Shown: positions 48,826-60,599, numbered from the stretch's first letter. The stretch is DNA of 64,000 bases from Prasinococcaceae sp. CCMP 1430 (GCA_013416795.1 RQSC01000032.1:399690-463689); one strand, 5' to 3'. A program made the numbers and translations. The notes: a model not told the origin generated them from the sequence alone.

Positions 48826-50817
48826 TTAGGTCTCCATCGACATACCCTCGGCCTTGAGGGCCGCGCTAAGCTCCTTCGATTTCTGCTCGTGACGCCTCTT
48901 CTTCATCGCCTTGTTGTAGCCCGGGGTGAAGCGCGCGAGCTTGAGAGCGCGGCGCAGGCGACGACCGACAGGCCTCGCGGTGGGCGTGCGCTCTTGCTTC
49001 GTGTCGGTCGACGGGGTCGTGGGCGTGGTCGAATCCATGGAGACTGCTCCGCTGGCGGTCTCCGCGAAGAGCTCGGACACTGGCATGTATTCCAGACGCT
49101 CGAGCGTCTTCACGATATCGTCGAATGAGGGGCGGTCAGCAGGAAGCTGCGACCAACACGACTTCATCAGCGCGACTAGCTTCGTAGGCATCGACTGCGG
49201 AAGACGCGGGCGCATGCCATATCGGGTCACGCCTAGAGCGACCTCAGCCGGAGTGAGACCAGCAAAAGGCTTGGCTCCACACCACAGCTCCCACATGACC
49301 AGGGAGTATTGATACGTGTCTGCAGCCTCGCCACCACCCGTTCGCTCGATCACCTCGGGCGCTGCGGTGGCATAACCCGCGAGCTGCGCCTCTACGGCGC
49401 GCATGCCCGCCAGTGCCTCGCGCGCCTCCGCCAGCCCGGCGAATGCAACCTTGCACATCGTCTCGGGAGCCTGAGTGGCGTCGTTGCCGCAGCAGGCAGC
49501 AACCACTGCCGTCGCGTTGAGGTGTTGGTGCATGACGCCATGTTGGTGCAGATGCGCCATTCCGCGGGCGATGTCCAGGCACATGCGGACGTACAGCCAG
49601 ACATCGGAGAAGGAGCCGCTCTTGCATCCGTCCTCAAAGCCCGAGCTCGCCATGGAATTCACGCGCTGGGTCACCACGCCGCCCATTTCTGCGCGCTCCG
49701 GACGTAGCACATTCACGTGACCCGGCACCTCACGGAGCGCCACAACGGCCTGTTCGAGCTTGTCTGCGCTGGCAGAGCTGTCCATCACGCCGTCTCCGAC
49801 GAATGTAACGAGCGTCGCTGGCTTGTCGCCGACTGTGGCGTCGTAGGCCTGCAGCAACCCCTCTGTGGACACCAGCTCGCCTCTGGTGAGAATCGCCTCT
49901 GGCTCGAAGATTTCCTTGTCCTCGAGCTCGAGCAGGACCTTCCTCTGGGCGACGAAGGGCGAGCACGCAGACTCATCAATCGCCGCGATGGAGTTCTCGG
50001 CCGTGCCCACGGGCGTGGTGTCGACGCTCTTCGCGGGTGTGTACTCCTTTACCTCCACGAGGTCTTCGGAGAAGGCGATCGAGCGGCACGCGTTACCTCG
50101 CACCTCAGTCACGCCGCTGGCGACGGCGTCGGCCACAGCCACGAATCGAGCGGCCACATTGCTAGGAGCCGTGGATGTCGTGTCAACTTGAGCCTGAACC
50201 TCGGCCGGCTCAGCCATTGCCTCCTTCACTGCGGGCGATGACTCGGGTGTGTGGAAGACAGCGCCTGGCGTAGCGTACACGCTCTTGCAGGTGCTCGGCG
50301 GGATCAGGTGGGCCGACGGCGACATGAAGGGCGTGGCGCACTCTTTCTGCGCCTCGCATTCGATGGCTTTCTCTGGCGTCACCGTTGCGTCATCGGCGAC
50401 GAGCTCGACGGTCTCAGTCAGGACGGCGGCTGCGGCCTCGTCCGCAGTCCCCACCTGGTCCTCGGCCTCGTCATCGCTCGCAGCGACAGCGTGGGCTTTC
50501 TCCTCGGAGGGCGAGATATTGGCTGCGGGCTGCACGGGAGCGGCGCCCTTCTCCTCGATGACGGCGACATCCGGCACCACCTGATCTGCGTCGATCTGAT
50601 GCCCGATTGCGGTAGCCGCGGCCACCTTCCCGGTGCCGTCCTCCTCGGCGGCGACAAACGCGAGCGCGCGCGGCTTGTTGGCCGCCTCGGCCGCGCGCCC
50701 GCGCTTCGCGCGCGCCTCGCTGGCCGCCGCGTTCTCGATGGGCGAGAGCACCGCGGGCTTCTTCGCGCCGCAGCCGAAGAGGCAGAGCCCCCGCCTCGGC
50801 GCGCGCGCCGACGCCAT
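48826..50817 (-). CDS. TKL-like kinase-fold protein lacking catalytic residues (pseudokinase)
   Basis: 663 aa from ATG 50817 (MASARAPRRGLCLFGCG). The first 340 residues are disordered and acidic with TP/SP sites (SVYATPGAVFHTPESSP, EYTPAKSVDTTPVG), suggesting CDK-type phosphorylation. The kinase C-lobe follows: MCLDIARGMAHLHQHGVMH, YATAAPEVIERTGGG (APE), YQYSLVMWELWCGAKPFAG, and KSCWSQLPADRPSFDDIVKTLERL, all in TKL/tyrosine-kinase style. HRD-x-K-x-x-N is replaced by HQHLNATAV and DFG by AFAG; no clear VAIK Lys is seen. So no phosphotransfer is expected. Basic C-terminal tail (KKRRHEQKSKEL). A scaffold or allosteric role is inferred. Confidence 0.72.
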   Translation of the reverse strand: MASARAPRRGLCLFGCGAKKPAVLSPIENAAASEARAKRGRAAEAANKPRALAFVAAEEDGTGKVAAATAIGHQIDADQVVPDVAVIEEKGAAPVQPAANISPSEEKAHAVAASDDEAEDQVGTADEAAAAVLTETVELVADDATVTPEKAIECEAQKECATPFMSPSAHLIPPSTCKSVYATPGAVFHTPESSPAVKEAMAEPAEVQAQVDTTSTAPSNVAARFVAVADAVASGVTEVRGNACRSIAFSEDLVEVKEYTPAKSVDTTPVGTAENSIAAIDESACSPFVAQRKVLLELEDKEIFEPEAILTRGELVSTEGLLQAYDATVGDKPATLVTFVGDGVMDSSASADKLEQAVVALREVPGHVNVLRPERAEMGGVVTQRVNSMASSGFEDGCKSGSFSDVWLYVRMCLDIARGMAHLHQHGVMHQHLNATAVVAACCGNDATQAPETMCKVAFAGLAEAREALAGMRAVEAQLAGYATAAPEVIERTGGGEAADTYQYSLVMWELWCGAKPFAGLTPAEVALGVTRYGMRPRLPQSMPTKLVALMKSCWSQLPADRPSFDDIVKTLERLEYMPVSELFAETASGAVSMDSTTPTTPSTDTKQERTPTARPVGRRLRRALKLARFTPGYNKAMKKRRHEQKSKELSAALKAEGMSMET

Positions 50818-52076
50818 CGCCGCCTCCGCCGCCTCCGCCGCCGCTGTCGCTCGGAGGGGGAGGGCGAGCGGCCTGTGGCGCCGCCCCCGCGCGCCCCCGC
50901 CACATTGTCGCCGTCGCCCGCCTCCCCCCCCCGAAGCCCACAACGGTCGTAACGGCCATCGCCAACACCACGAAATACATCATTACAAAGAACGTATATA
51001 AAACCCACGGGAAAGATACGTTGTTGATTCGCATTTCGCGCGCGCGGCGACGACCCGCGCGCGCGGCCGCCCCCGCCCGAAAAAGGTGACGTTTGGCCAT
51101 TCGGCGCCGCCTCCCTTCGTTTTGACGAGGCGAGTCAAAAAGAAGGCGACGCGTCGGTCCGTCGAATGCATTCGGCGATTTCGCGTTCGCCTGCGTTTTG
51201 ACGGGGGAATTGCGACAGGCAAAGGCAGCGCGCCCAACGGCTCGAAAAAGCAACGGCAAAAAAAAGACGAAAAGGAACGGGAAAGCGAGGCGTGGTGGGA
51301 CGGCGGCGCGCGCGTCGCGAAAGGCTCCTCGCGGGGCTCGTTTGCAGGTCATGCGGTCCTGAGCGGCCCGTTGCTCAGCTTGCAACTCCTGCCTTCGCTA
51401 GTGCTCCTGCCACAGCTCGTGTTGCTCCTCATGGAGCTTTTGCAATGCGCGCTCAGCCTCTGAATCGCTCAAAGCCGCGTCCAACAGCGGAACGCCTCGG
51501 AGTCGTCCGGGGAGTGGTCGTCAATCGGGGATGCGGCACGCCGCGCATTCTATTGGCGTCGGCGTGGCGCTCGCGCTCCGCCTCGAGCGCGGCCTGCGCT
51601 AACTCGGCCGCGTCGGCGTGGTGCTTGCTCTGCTTGCGCTCCGCCTCCACGTGTACGGCAACGTCTGCTGTAGCCCTACACAGCGTTGCAAGAGCGACGG
51701 CGTGTCCTGGATGAAGCACTTGTGGCATTGGTGGTGGGCGCCCATGGACGCCTTCTCGGCCTAGGTGAGGCGGCGGACTAGATGGTCGCGCTAGGCCTTG
51801 GCCAAGTCTGGCAGGAGGCGTGTGGGTACGGGGTCGGCCGTCCTCCAGCCTAGTGGCGGGGCGCCGACCGGCTCGCACATGTCGAGCCAGTGGCCCCGGA
51901 GCTCCCCGGAGCTGCACGGAGGGCTTAGAGACGAGGCAGACCGGGCAGTGGCATGGGCCCGGGGGGGCATGGGAGACAGGACCCGCCACCTCAGGGGAGC
52001 AGGCCGCGGGGCCTCTCAGCAAAGCCCATGCAGGGCCCGAGCTATTGTACTGCTTGTGCCAAATTAAATAGAGGGT
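50818..52076. other. Gene-poor interval with possible decayed Cys-rich coding on minus strand
   Basis: The nearer part is the upstream region of the pseudokinase; GTATATAAAA at 50994-51003 is a TATA-like string. Between about 51550 and 52040 the minus strand shows Cys/His clusters (HHQCHKCFIQDTPSLLQRC, CHCPVCLVSKPS) in different frames with stops between. This looks like a degraded gene or element rather than an intact one. Confidence 0.35.
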
Positions 52077-53966
52077 TTGTATCTGTTTCACCGCCAATCG
52101 TGCTGCGGTCGTTTTGTTTGGGGTTTGCGGTGGGGCCCCTCCGCGGCGCCACACCGCGCGCGCCGTCTGGTACCCCATCCCCTCCTCCTCCCCTTTCGTT
52201 CCTCCATCGCCGCCCCGACAGTCGCGACGCCCGGCGCGCGGGGCTCGCCTGCCGGTGCGCGGGCGCGGGCTCGCGGCTCGCCCCCGTCGTGGGTCTCCCC
52301 GGGTACCTCGACACCCTCCACGGCTTCCCCGGCTGGAAGGCCCATCTTCGGGGGCGGAGCCGACCCCAAGACGCCTGCGACGGCCACCGCCGGCGAGGTG
52401 ACCCGCGGCAACTTCGGCGGACGCACGCGCGAGCAGCTCGTTGCCCATCTCCGGAAGGTGGATGCGATGCTCGAGCAGAACGAGCGCTTTAGGGAGGAGC
52501 TTGAGAGGAGCGCAGGTGCTGTCGTTGGTCGCAACAGCATCAAGCTCAGCCCTCCTTTGCACGCCTCCGTGCTCGACTCGCCCGCGCTCACGGCCAGCGC
52601 GGGCAAGCACGCCTCCGCGTACGCGTCGCGGGCGAAGATGGTGCCGCTGCGGGCGTACACGCCGCAGCGGGCGTCGCGCCTCAAGGACGAGGCTCGGCGC
52701 AGACGCGCCGCCACGCCCGGTCCCGCGAGCACGGCTCGCCGAGCGAAGGAGTTTCATCTGAATCTGAGAGACTACGACCACCAGAGCGCGCGGGAGGTCG
52801 CGCACCCCGCGCGGGAGTACGACGACCCGCGCGAGCGGCTACAGCGCGAGGCCGACGCTGTGCATGCCGGCCGCGTTTGGATTCCCACCATATGGACGCC
52901 TAGCAAGGCCTCAGACAAACCCTACGTGCCGACCGCGGACAAAGCTGCAAGCGCGGAGGTCTCTGGCAAGCGCAAGGACGAGTTCAGCGTGACGCGTTGG
53001 TACACCGTGCAGATGGGGCGCGCCTGCGGCAGCGCGCGAGCGCAGCGAGACAACGGCGCGACGGCGGCGTTGGAGCGCCCTCGCTCGTGCCTCGCATCGA
53101 CTCGAACTGCCTCGCGCGCAGAAACGCAAACCCCTATGCGCTCGCCTGCGCGCGAGCGCCCGCCGTGGGGCAGCAGCGCAACTGTTGGGCGCAGGCTCGC
53201 TCCGGAGCTGCGTGACGCTGCCCTGCGCTCGTCCCCCGAAGCCATGCGCCCTGTCAGCCTGCCGACGAGCCCCGTGCGGTACCACAGCAAAGCTTCCGGC
53301 GCCCTCGAAAGGGACGACGACACCCACGCGGGCCCGGCGCCGGACGCTCACGCCCAAGCACCCGCCCAGGCCAACGCCCACGCGCGCGCAAGCGCCGGCT
53401 CCGATTTCTCTGTGAGCAATCGCGTGGGCTATCGCGCACTTGCGCCAGGAGCCGAGACGTCTCCGATGCACGCGCTGCCCCCTTCGCAGGCAACAGAGAC
53501 GCCCTCTTTGCCGGCAATGAAACCTCAGACCAACGATGCGGAGGCTTTGGACTGGACCGATGATGACTTGCTCTCGACCCTTGCGCGCGGCGTGCTTGTC
53601 ACGAAGCTCACGAAGAAGGGCTTGGGGCGTGGGCACGCCCGCGTGATGCATTTGTATGCGTGCGAGGATGGGCGCGGCATCTCCCTCGCGTGGATGGGGG
53701 GCGCCCGACTCGACAAAGAGAGGGTGGCTGCCGTGAAGAGCTTCGACCTCGTCAGTCGCGCGGACGAACGCGCCACCGTGGTGAGCACAGAGACGGGCCC
53801 GATCGTAGTGGTCTCACACAGCGATCAGGAGCATGGTTTGTTTGTGCAGGGCGTGCAGGCACTGGTGCGCCGCACGCGTTCCGCGGCCACACATTCTTGG
53901 GATGCTGCGTCGCTCGGCGAGCCTCTCGCGCCCGCCGTGCCCAGCTATGGCGTTGGCACAATATAG
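52077..53966 (+). CDS. Disordered protein with C-terminal PH-like domain
   Basis: The frame is open from 52077; the first in-frame ATG is 52467 (MLEQNERFREEL). Coding-like sequence before it (FGGGADPKTPATATAGE, TREQLVAHLRKVDA) suggests an upstream exon with the start. A short coiled coil is followed by a long Arg/Ala/Pro/Ser-rich region with motifs such as FHLNLRDYDHQSARE and RVWIPTIWTPSKAS. The last 130 residues, DDLLSTLARGVLVTKL, KKGLGRGHARVMHLY, GISLAWMGG, VAAVKSFDLVSR and HGLFVQGVQALVRR, follow a PH-domain pattern (strands then a closing helix). Lipid or protein binding at membranes is inferred. No family recognised for the rest. Confidence 0.55.
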   Translation: MYLFHRQSCCGRFVWGLRWGPSAAPHRARRLVPHPLLLPFRSSIAAPTVATPGARGSPAGARARARGSPPSWVSPGTSTPSTASPAGRPIFGGGADPKTPATATAGEVTRGNFGGRTREQLVAHLRKVDAMLEQNERFREELERSAGAVVGRNSIKLSPPLHASVLDSPALTASAGKHASAYASRAKMVPLRAYTPQRASRLKDEARRRRAATPGPASTARRAKEFHLNLRDYDHQSAREVAHPAREYDDPRERLQREADAVHAGRVWIPTIWTPSKASDKPYVPTADKAASAEVSGKRKDEFSVTRWYTVQMGRACGSARAQRDNGATAALERPRSCLASTRTASRAETQTPMRSPARERPPWGSSATVGRRLAPELRDAALRSSPEAMRPVSLPTSPVRYHSKASGALERDDDTHAGPAPDAHAQAPAQANAHARASAGSDFSVSNRVGYRALAPGAETSPMHALPPSQATETPSLPAMKPQTNDAEALDWTDDDLLSTLARGVLVTKLTKKGLGRGHARVMHLYACEDGRGISLAWMGGARLDKERVAAVKSFDLVSRADERATVVSTETGPIVVVSHSDQEHGLFVQGVQALVRRTRSAATHSWDAASLGEPLAPAVPSYGVGTI

Positions 53967-54027
53967 ACCAGCTATTCTCAGCTGTAGTGTGGGTGTTGGA
54001 GCATAATCTTACAGTACAATCTTTAGT

Positions 54028-57000
54028 CTATACAACACTTGTGCCATACGGCCGCGTGATGCCGTTCTCCGTCGCCGCAGCGGCTGCGCCGCGGCTCGTG
54101 AGGCCCAGCGTCGCCAGCGCTTCGCTCACGGCGTGGAGTTCGTCGCCATTGCGCGCGCGCGCGGTGTACACGGGGCAATCAATGCTGTCGCACGCCAGCC
54201 GACGCATGCCGTCACCACCGCCGCATGACACACACACCGCCGATGCTTTGACCGCCACGCGCTCCAGTCGCGTCATGCGCCCGATCAGTGCCATCGCGGT
54301 GGCCTGCGGTGTGCCTCGGCAACGACCGCACAGCGCCACCGCCGTCTTAGGCCTGCGCACGTTGGCGGTCTCGCCACACATCACACACCGAGCGCTCGCG
54401 AAGAACGCATCGATGGTGCACGGAGGCAACCTGCGTGCCCCAAGGCCGCCACCGCCCTGCCGGCGCGCGGCCGCTGCCGCAGCGGTGGCTGCGGGCAACA
54501 CTGTTGGCACCTCGCGGGGCATGTCTGCGAGCCACGAGCTCACATCGCAGCCGAGCAAACCCAGTGAGCGCTGAAGCGCAGGCACTATCACCTTGTCGAC
54601 GTAGTACTGCCCACACGGGCGAAGTGCGCCGCGCGAGAGCGCAACATCGCGTGGGTCAAAGCAACGGTCGACGAGGTTGGAGCCGGGGGCACCCCAGCAC
54701 ACAACGAAGCGCACGCGCTCCCCGCGCGGCGGCTCCGCGCGGCGATCGATGGCCATCGCTCTATACGCGACCACTGCCGCAGGTGGGGGGGACGCGTATG
54801 AACCGAGCTTGACCTCCTTGGCGAAGACGAGCTGCTCGAGCGCGCATCGACCCCGCAGAATGAGTGATGCCTGCTCGCGCACGTATCGCTTCGCAGCCGA
54901 CACGTCGTTGGCAGCGAAGAGCGCGCGTATGGCCCCCTCGACAGCCACGCGGCACGCGCCGCAGCCGTCGCGGCGCACCGTCTCTATGCCCTTCGCGTCG
55001 AACTTTGGGCGTTCAGTGGGGAGGGCGGTTTCGTACATGTACCCCACGTAGCGCTTCTTGGACGCAAGGATGCATGGCTGATATACTTTTTCAAACTTGA
55101 GCTCGACCGGCGGCGGATTGGCCCCAGTGACCGCCTTGCTCATCTCATGGCCGATCGCATGGGCTTCGAGTCTGTCGCGGCCGGGCAGTAGCACGAACAT
55201 GCTATCTGTGTCGCCATAGACCACCTTTGCGTTCCACTCGGGGTTGCCCTCGACCATGGCGATGGCACGCTCGAGAGTGCGCCTGCCAAAAGACACGATG
55301 GAGTCAGCAATCTCCGCGCAGGGCATGCGCCCGCTGAAGGATGCGCTTGTGTAACCGTACGTCACATTTGCAATGAGCTTGAGGCCCATCTGGCGTGCGT
55401 TGAGCGCGCGGTAGAGCGCACGATCGCGCTGTGCGGTGTGCGACTTCATCGCGCGCTTCACCATCGCGCGTGTGGCCAGCAGCTCCTGCAGCATTCGTGG
55501 AAGCACGCCACGCAACTTGCTTGGCGGCGCGAACGCCGTGCCGCTCGGCGAGATTATTGCGTCGCGTGCATGTTCCCGCAACGCGCCCGCTGGCGGTCGC
55601 CAATCGCGCAGTGGACCGAGCCCTTGCGCTTCCCTCCCCGGTGAGGGTACCTTGCCCAAGCACGTCGAGTAGCACAGATTGTACGCGATCACCATCGAGG
55701 GATACAGACTGGTGAAGTCCAACACAACGACGGGGTCCGTGTAGAACTTGCCCTCGGGCTCCATAATGAGCGGGAGAGCCTCGAGTGCAGGCTGCGACGC
55801 CACCTCCTCCTTGGAGGGGCTCGCCAGCAGATAGTTCTGCGTACGGCACAGGCGCGCCAGCAGGCTCTCCACACGGTACTGTGAGCCGCGCAGCATCACA
55901 TCCAGGAAAGGGATGCCGAAGACACGGGCGAATTCTGCGTTGCGGCCCACGATATCGAGGCGCTCAATGAGCTCCAGGTTGATCGTTGCGGAGCGCAGGA
56001 GGTGAGACGCGCCAACCAGTGCGGCAGATGCAACGCGCTGACCGAGCATTGACGCGATGGCACCCGGCGGCATAGAAGGCACACGCCTCCCAAGCACCGC
56101 CTCAGCGGCAACCTGAGCGCTATAAATAGTGAGTTGGAGCTCCTTGCGCATCACGCGCCACCCGTTGAGAACAACCCGGCCAGGAATGTTGATGCCGCTT
56201 CCATGGTCGACGTTCCACGCGTCTGTACTCGCGCGGCTCGCGCGCTGCTCGGGGAAACGGCTCAGCTGCTGTGACAGCGGCGGGCGCTCAAAGTCACCAG
56301 GTGCGCGTGGGCGCTGCTGAGCCGGCGTGGTATTGCTCGCGGGCGGTTGAGGGGTCGCCGGAGCCGTGCCTCTGAGGATGGCAGCGCGCTCAAGCAGGTA
56401 CCCCAGGCTGGCACGCTGGGTGTCGTAGCCCAGCAATATCTCCGGATCAATGGCGGTGACCGTCTGTGCGAAAGTGTCCATGAGGTCGGCCTCCGTGCCC
56501 ACATTCATGACGTAGGCCTTGGTGCACGCGTCCCAGAGGAAGCCAGGAGCGCCGCAGAAACCGGGCATCGTCGCACTTGCGCGACCGTCGTCCGTCGACT
56601 CTGGCACTGGGCCTCTGTCGCCGCTGTCCTGCGGGGCGTACGGGCCCAGACCACGAGGCCCTTTCCTCGCAGCAAAGCTCGGACACCGTGTGATGTCGAC
56701 GATAAGAGCGCGCTCGTAAGGCGCATCCATGTCAGCAGCGTTGATGCGCACAGCCATGGCGATTGCGTGCACCGCATCCGAGCGTGGGCAGGCGAGAAGC
56801 CCGCCACGGCTAGGGCAAGCGATTTCCACTGACATGACAGTCAGGTGAGAGGCGCCAACGCCGCCACCGGCCGCATACGCCTGGCTGTGCCCCGCGGAGT
56901 TGGCAAGCGAACCGCGAGCGACCTCGCGGTGCTCCTTTGCTTCGCGCGCGGCTTTGCCGGGTGTCACGTGCGTCTTTACCGCACCCCGTAGCCCCGCAGC

Positions 57001-60000
57001 CTCGCGTACCACGGCGCCCGCGCCCTTGCCGCTTGACTGCGGGCCGCTAGCCCTGCGGACGGTAGACGGTTCGGCAGCGTGAGCATTGCCGTTGCGGTCG
57101 CTGTCTCTGCCTGCATCGGCGCCCACAACTTGTGCGTGGCCCATCGACGGTGTCGCATACGTGGCAGGCGATGCAAACTCCAGCGTTTCCGCGCCCTGTC
57201 GCCCGGCGTCGGTGTCGAGCGTAACCTGCGTGCCACCGCTGATAAGATTCTGGTACACATCATCGTATTTCGGTGAATGTGGGCGCGGCAATGGCTCAAG
57301 ATGTCGTACGGGTGTGCCGTCTGGGTTATCACTTGCGTCGCCGACAGCTGCGGCTGCAGCGCGCTCGTGCTCAGACGCTGGCACGAGCTTGCCCGTGTTG
57401 GCATCCGCTGCTAGCGCTGCACTCGTGCCCCGCCGCCTGCGTGTGCGCTCTGCCGCAAAGTTGCGCGCCACCGCATCGAGCCACGCGTCTACCTCGGTGC
57501 AGCTCGGAGGAGGGAGCAGCATCGTATACGCCCTCAGCCGCTTGGGCTGCAGCGCCGCTGTGCGCTCCAGCTGAGCGGGTGCACCGGCGTCCTCGCCGTA
57601 CGCGCGCGCAAGTGCGCGCGCGTATCGCTCGTCGCGAGCGAGCGCACGGGCAGCGTCTCCACCAAAGAAAGGCGGCAGGCGCGCCGGATCAGCGCTTGCG
57701 ATGGCAATCTCCCTGCCAATTTCGACGGTCCTGCCCCCCACGTCAGCGATGTCCCCCCAGTATGGCAGTGGCGTCTCGCGCAGGGGCAAGCCACTGGCAT
57801 CCAAATCAGCGGCAATCTCAGCATCAGTGGGCGGTGGCGTGGTGTACCTGTACGCGATGAGACCACGCATAGACACCTGGGACACCAAGTCGGCAGCTGC
57901 GGAGTTACCGCTAGGGGCAACGTCCTGCGAGGGTGACAGGTAGAGAGCGAAAGGTGCCTGGGGTCCGCCGCGTGATTCGACGGCGGTGCGATCATTCTGC
58001 TCGTTGCCGTCAGCGGTAAAGGCCTCTGCGATGTCCATCACAGGAATTTTGGTCGAGGCGCGCCATGCTGGACGCGCGGACGACGCCGCGCTGCTGCGTC
58101 GGTATTTGTATCTCTGAGATCGTTGTGCGCCTGGATCGTGCTGCTCTGCGTCTTGTGAGCCCCCAGTACCGTGTACAGGCGAGGGCAAAGGTGACTGAGT
58201 GCCAGGCGCGAGCGTCAACTCCATCGCCTCCTCTTCACCCGACGCATCGCCGTCATCACCGAGAGCGTTATTGCCATTGCCGCCGCCGTCATCTTGTCCG
58301 CAATCCTTGGCACTCCCCCCTAGCGTATCCATCATTTCGAGCAGCCTGCGACGCTTGGCACTCTGCTTCGAATCACCCGAGCCGCACATTCCATCGCTAC
58401 CATTAGGTTTGTCGGATGCCACCGCGGCTACGCCAGTAGGGCCGCGTCGACTGGCGGGCAGATCTGTACGTGCTTGCGTCAGCGCATGCGCGCGCACATG
58501 TGCGTGCGCACCCACGCAAACCGCCTCCCCCCTGACGTCACTCTCGAGCGCCTCCTCAGCCTCGTCGGGCGCGCTCAGCATCAGTACCAAGGAGTCGGAC
58601 ACTGCTTGAGTCGCAGATGGATCGCTCACTTGTCCACGCTCGTCCGACCCTTCGATCTCACCCCCGCCGTCGACACCGCGCCCGTCGCTACCCGCACCGC
58701 CGTCGTCGTCACCCACCTGCTGGCTCGCACGGCCTGTTGATGTGTGCATGATCCCCTGTCGCATAATCTCAGGATCCTCTTCGTCGCTGTGATCCTCGCC
58801 CATCAGAGGCATGACGCGCTCCTCGCCAATGGCGCCGGAGTCGAAAAGAGCTCGTCCCTGCGACAGCTCCAGTGGGCCCTCGTCTGCGCGCGCGTCGTCA
58901 TTGTCCGTCACGGGCGGCGCCATCGCTGGATCCAGCGCCTGCGTAAGTGCTTCGGGGTCTTGACAGAAAATGGGTGTGCCTACGCGATATTCCATCTGCT
59001 GCAGCGTGGGTAACTGCGCCTGGCTGCCGCCGCGTGCCATCCAGTCCAAGATGTCTGCGAGATCTCCTTGGGAGGTCTGCGAGAGCGGCACCTGGGTCTC
59101 CGGAGCTTGCAAGCGCCGCGGCGTTGGCTGCGAGTGGTGTTGCGCGTGCTGCTGCTGCGACACCAGGGCAGCCGCCGCCTCATCTGAGAGCTGCTGCTGC
59201 TCCTCGCGCGTCCATGCGTCGCTCAGCGGGTCATGTTCCCCACTGGGTAAGTCGTTTGCGGCGACAACGCTCTGAACAGCCCCGCCCGCGCCCTCAGTCT
59301 CGCCTTCGGTCCTGCCCTCCGCCCCACGGTTGCAATCACCCGCAACCTCCGCTGCGGCAGCAAACGCACGCTGTAGGGCTCGTTCGCGCCCATCTGGGTC
59401 TGGGAGATTCCGGTCTTCGGCGCTCGGCAGCTTTGCCTCGAATACGGGCGCCTCCGTGCCCTCAGCAGCGCAGCGTTCTGCCTCGGCCTCCCACACGAAC
59501 GCGAGACTTTGCACGAGGTGCACATCGGCGCAAGCCTGCGAGAGTGGCACGCGCGTCACTTCGCCCACATTAAGGATGTCGGAGGCTGCCACGTCGACCT
59601 CAAGCGCGCACGTGGCCGTCCTGCGCGGCGGTGAGACACACACCGATGCCCAGCGCCACTCGGGCGGCACTGTTGCCTCATTCCACACTGCCTGCAAGCC
59701 CGAGCTCTGGCTGTTCGGTCGCGCGACCCCCTGCGCATAAAGGCGCTGGTTGTATTCGACACTGTCACCAAATTCGCGCACGCCTACGTTGGGCAGGGGC
59801 GCTCTGAAGTACGCCCTCGACGCGAGCATGACGCCCTGGCCAACGAGGTTCAGGTCGATCAGCGCGCGCATGATGAACGGTATGTGCGCTTCAAGCGGCC
59901 TCGTACCCAGCGTACGCGCGGCGGCGGCGGCGGCGCTGAGCTCATTCGGTGAATAGAGCGTAAGGCGCACGAAGAGCGCGTCGCGGGCAGTGCCCGTCTC

Positions 60001-60599
60001 GCCCTGCACATGCTGAGGCGAAAAGCCGTAGAGCTCGCGCGCTCGCACGAGCGCTGCCGCGCGAACATGGCGTGTGCTGCCCACGCCCGCGTAGGCACGC
60101 GCCCGTTCGCGCGTGGCGAGCTCGCCCTCGAGACGCATCGCAATGTGTCTCGCCCAGCTCACCGCGTCCTCGACAACGCCAGCGCGCCCGGGCGGCACCG
60201 GCACATACAGATATGGGTAGCAGCCTCGGATGTGGCAGACGCACTTCTGCCCGGCGGTCGTCACGCCGAACGCGCGCAGAGCCGGCACGCGCTTCGCACG
60301 CGCGTCGCCACCGAGGAGCGGGTCGCGCGGGTCGTCGAGAGGTGGCAGCGGCGTACATGTCGACGCGTCCAGGTGAAACACGCGCAGCGCGAAGCCGGCG
60401 CGCTGGGACGGCTGCACGTGCGTGTCAGTGCGCGCATTCCCCTTGTTTCGCTCGCGGTGGCAGCGCACTGCACAGCGAGCGGGCCAGCCAGCGGACGCAC
60501 CGTCATATGCCCATCAGAGCGCGCACCCTCTCTGCTCGTCAACTCCGCCCCGCGCATCGCGCCCGCAGGCAAGGGGGGGGGTGATGCGGCTGCTGCCAT
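54028..60599 (-). CDS. REV3: DNA polymerase zeta catalytic subunit REV3
   Basis: B-family translesion polymerase. Exon 2 is 54028-60411; a proposed exon 1 at 60501-60599 (MAAAASPPPLPAGAM, 89-nt intron ACG|GTGCGT ... GTGCAG|CCG) gives 2160 aa, between yeast (1504) and human (3130). N-terminus: FALRVFHLDA, RVPALRAFGVTTAGQK, GCYPYLYVPVP, typical of REV3. A long disordered middle is followed by MSVEIACPSRGG (exonuclease-like region without a full catalytic set). Polymerase motifs: A DFTSLYPSMVIAYNLCYST (residue about 1597), B KLIANVTYGYTSASFSGRMP, C VVYGDTDSMFV (about 1764). C-terminal CysA (CVMCGETANVRRP then CGRC) and CysB (CVSCGGG then CDSIDC) close the protein; CysB binds the Fe-S cluster and Pol delta accessory subunits. 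Strong call; exon 1 moderate. Confidence 0.93.

Noticed and set aside
50994-51003. TATA-box-like string GTATATAAAA
   Set aside because: Oriented away from the pseudokinase gene and with no gene start in range on the plus strand; core promoters here are otherwise TATA-less, so it is not annotated as a promoter.
50983-51100. Minus-strand peptide with a membrane helix (VLYTFFVMMYFVVLAMAV) upstream of the pseudokinase
   Set aside because: It is in another frame with no convincing donor to join it to the kinase exon; kept only as a possible 5' exon for a receptor-like form.
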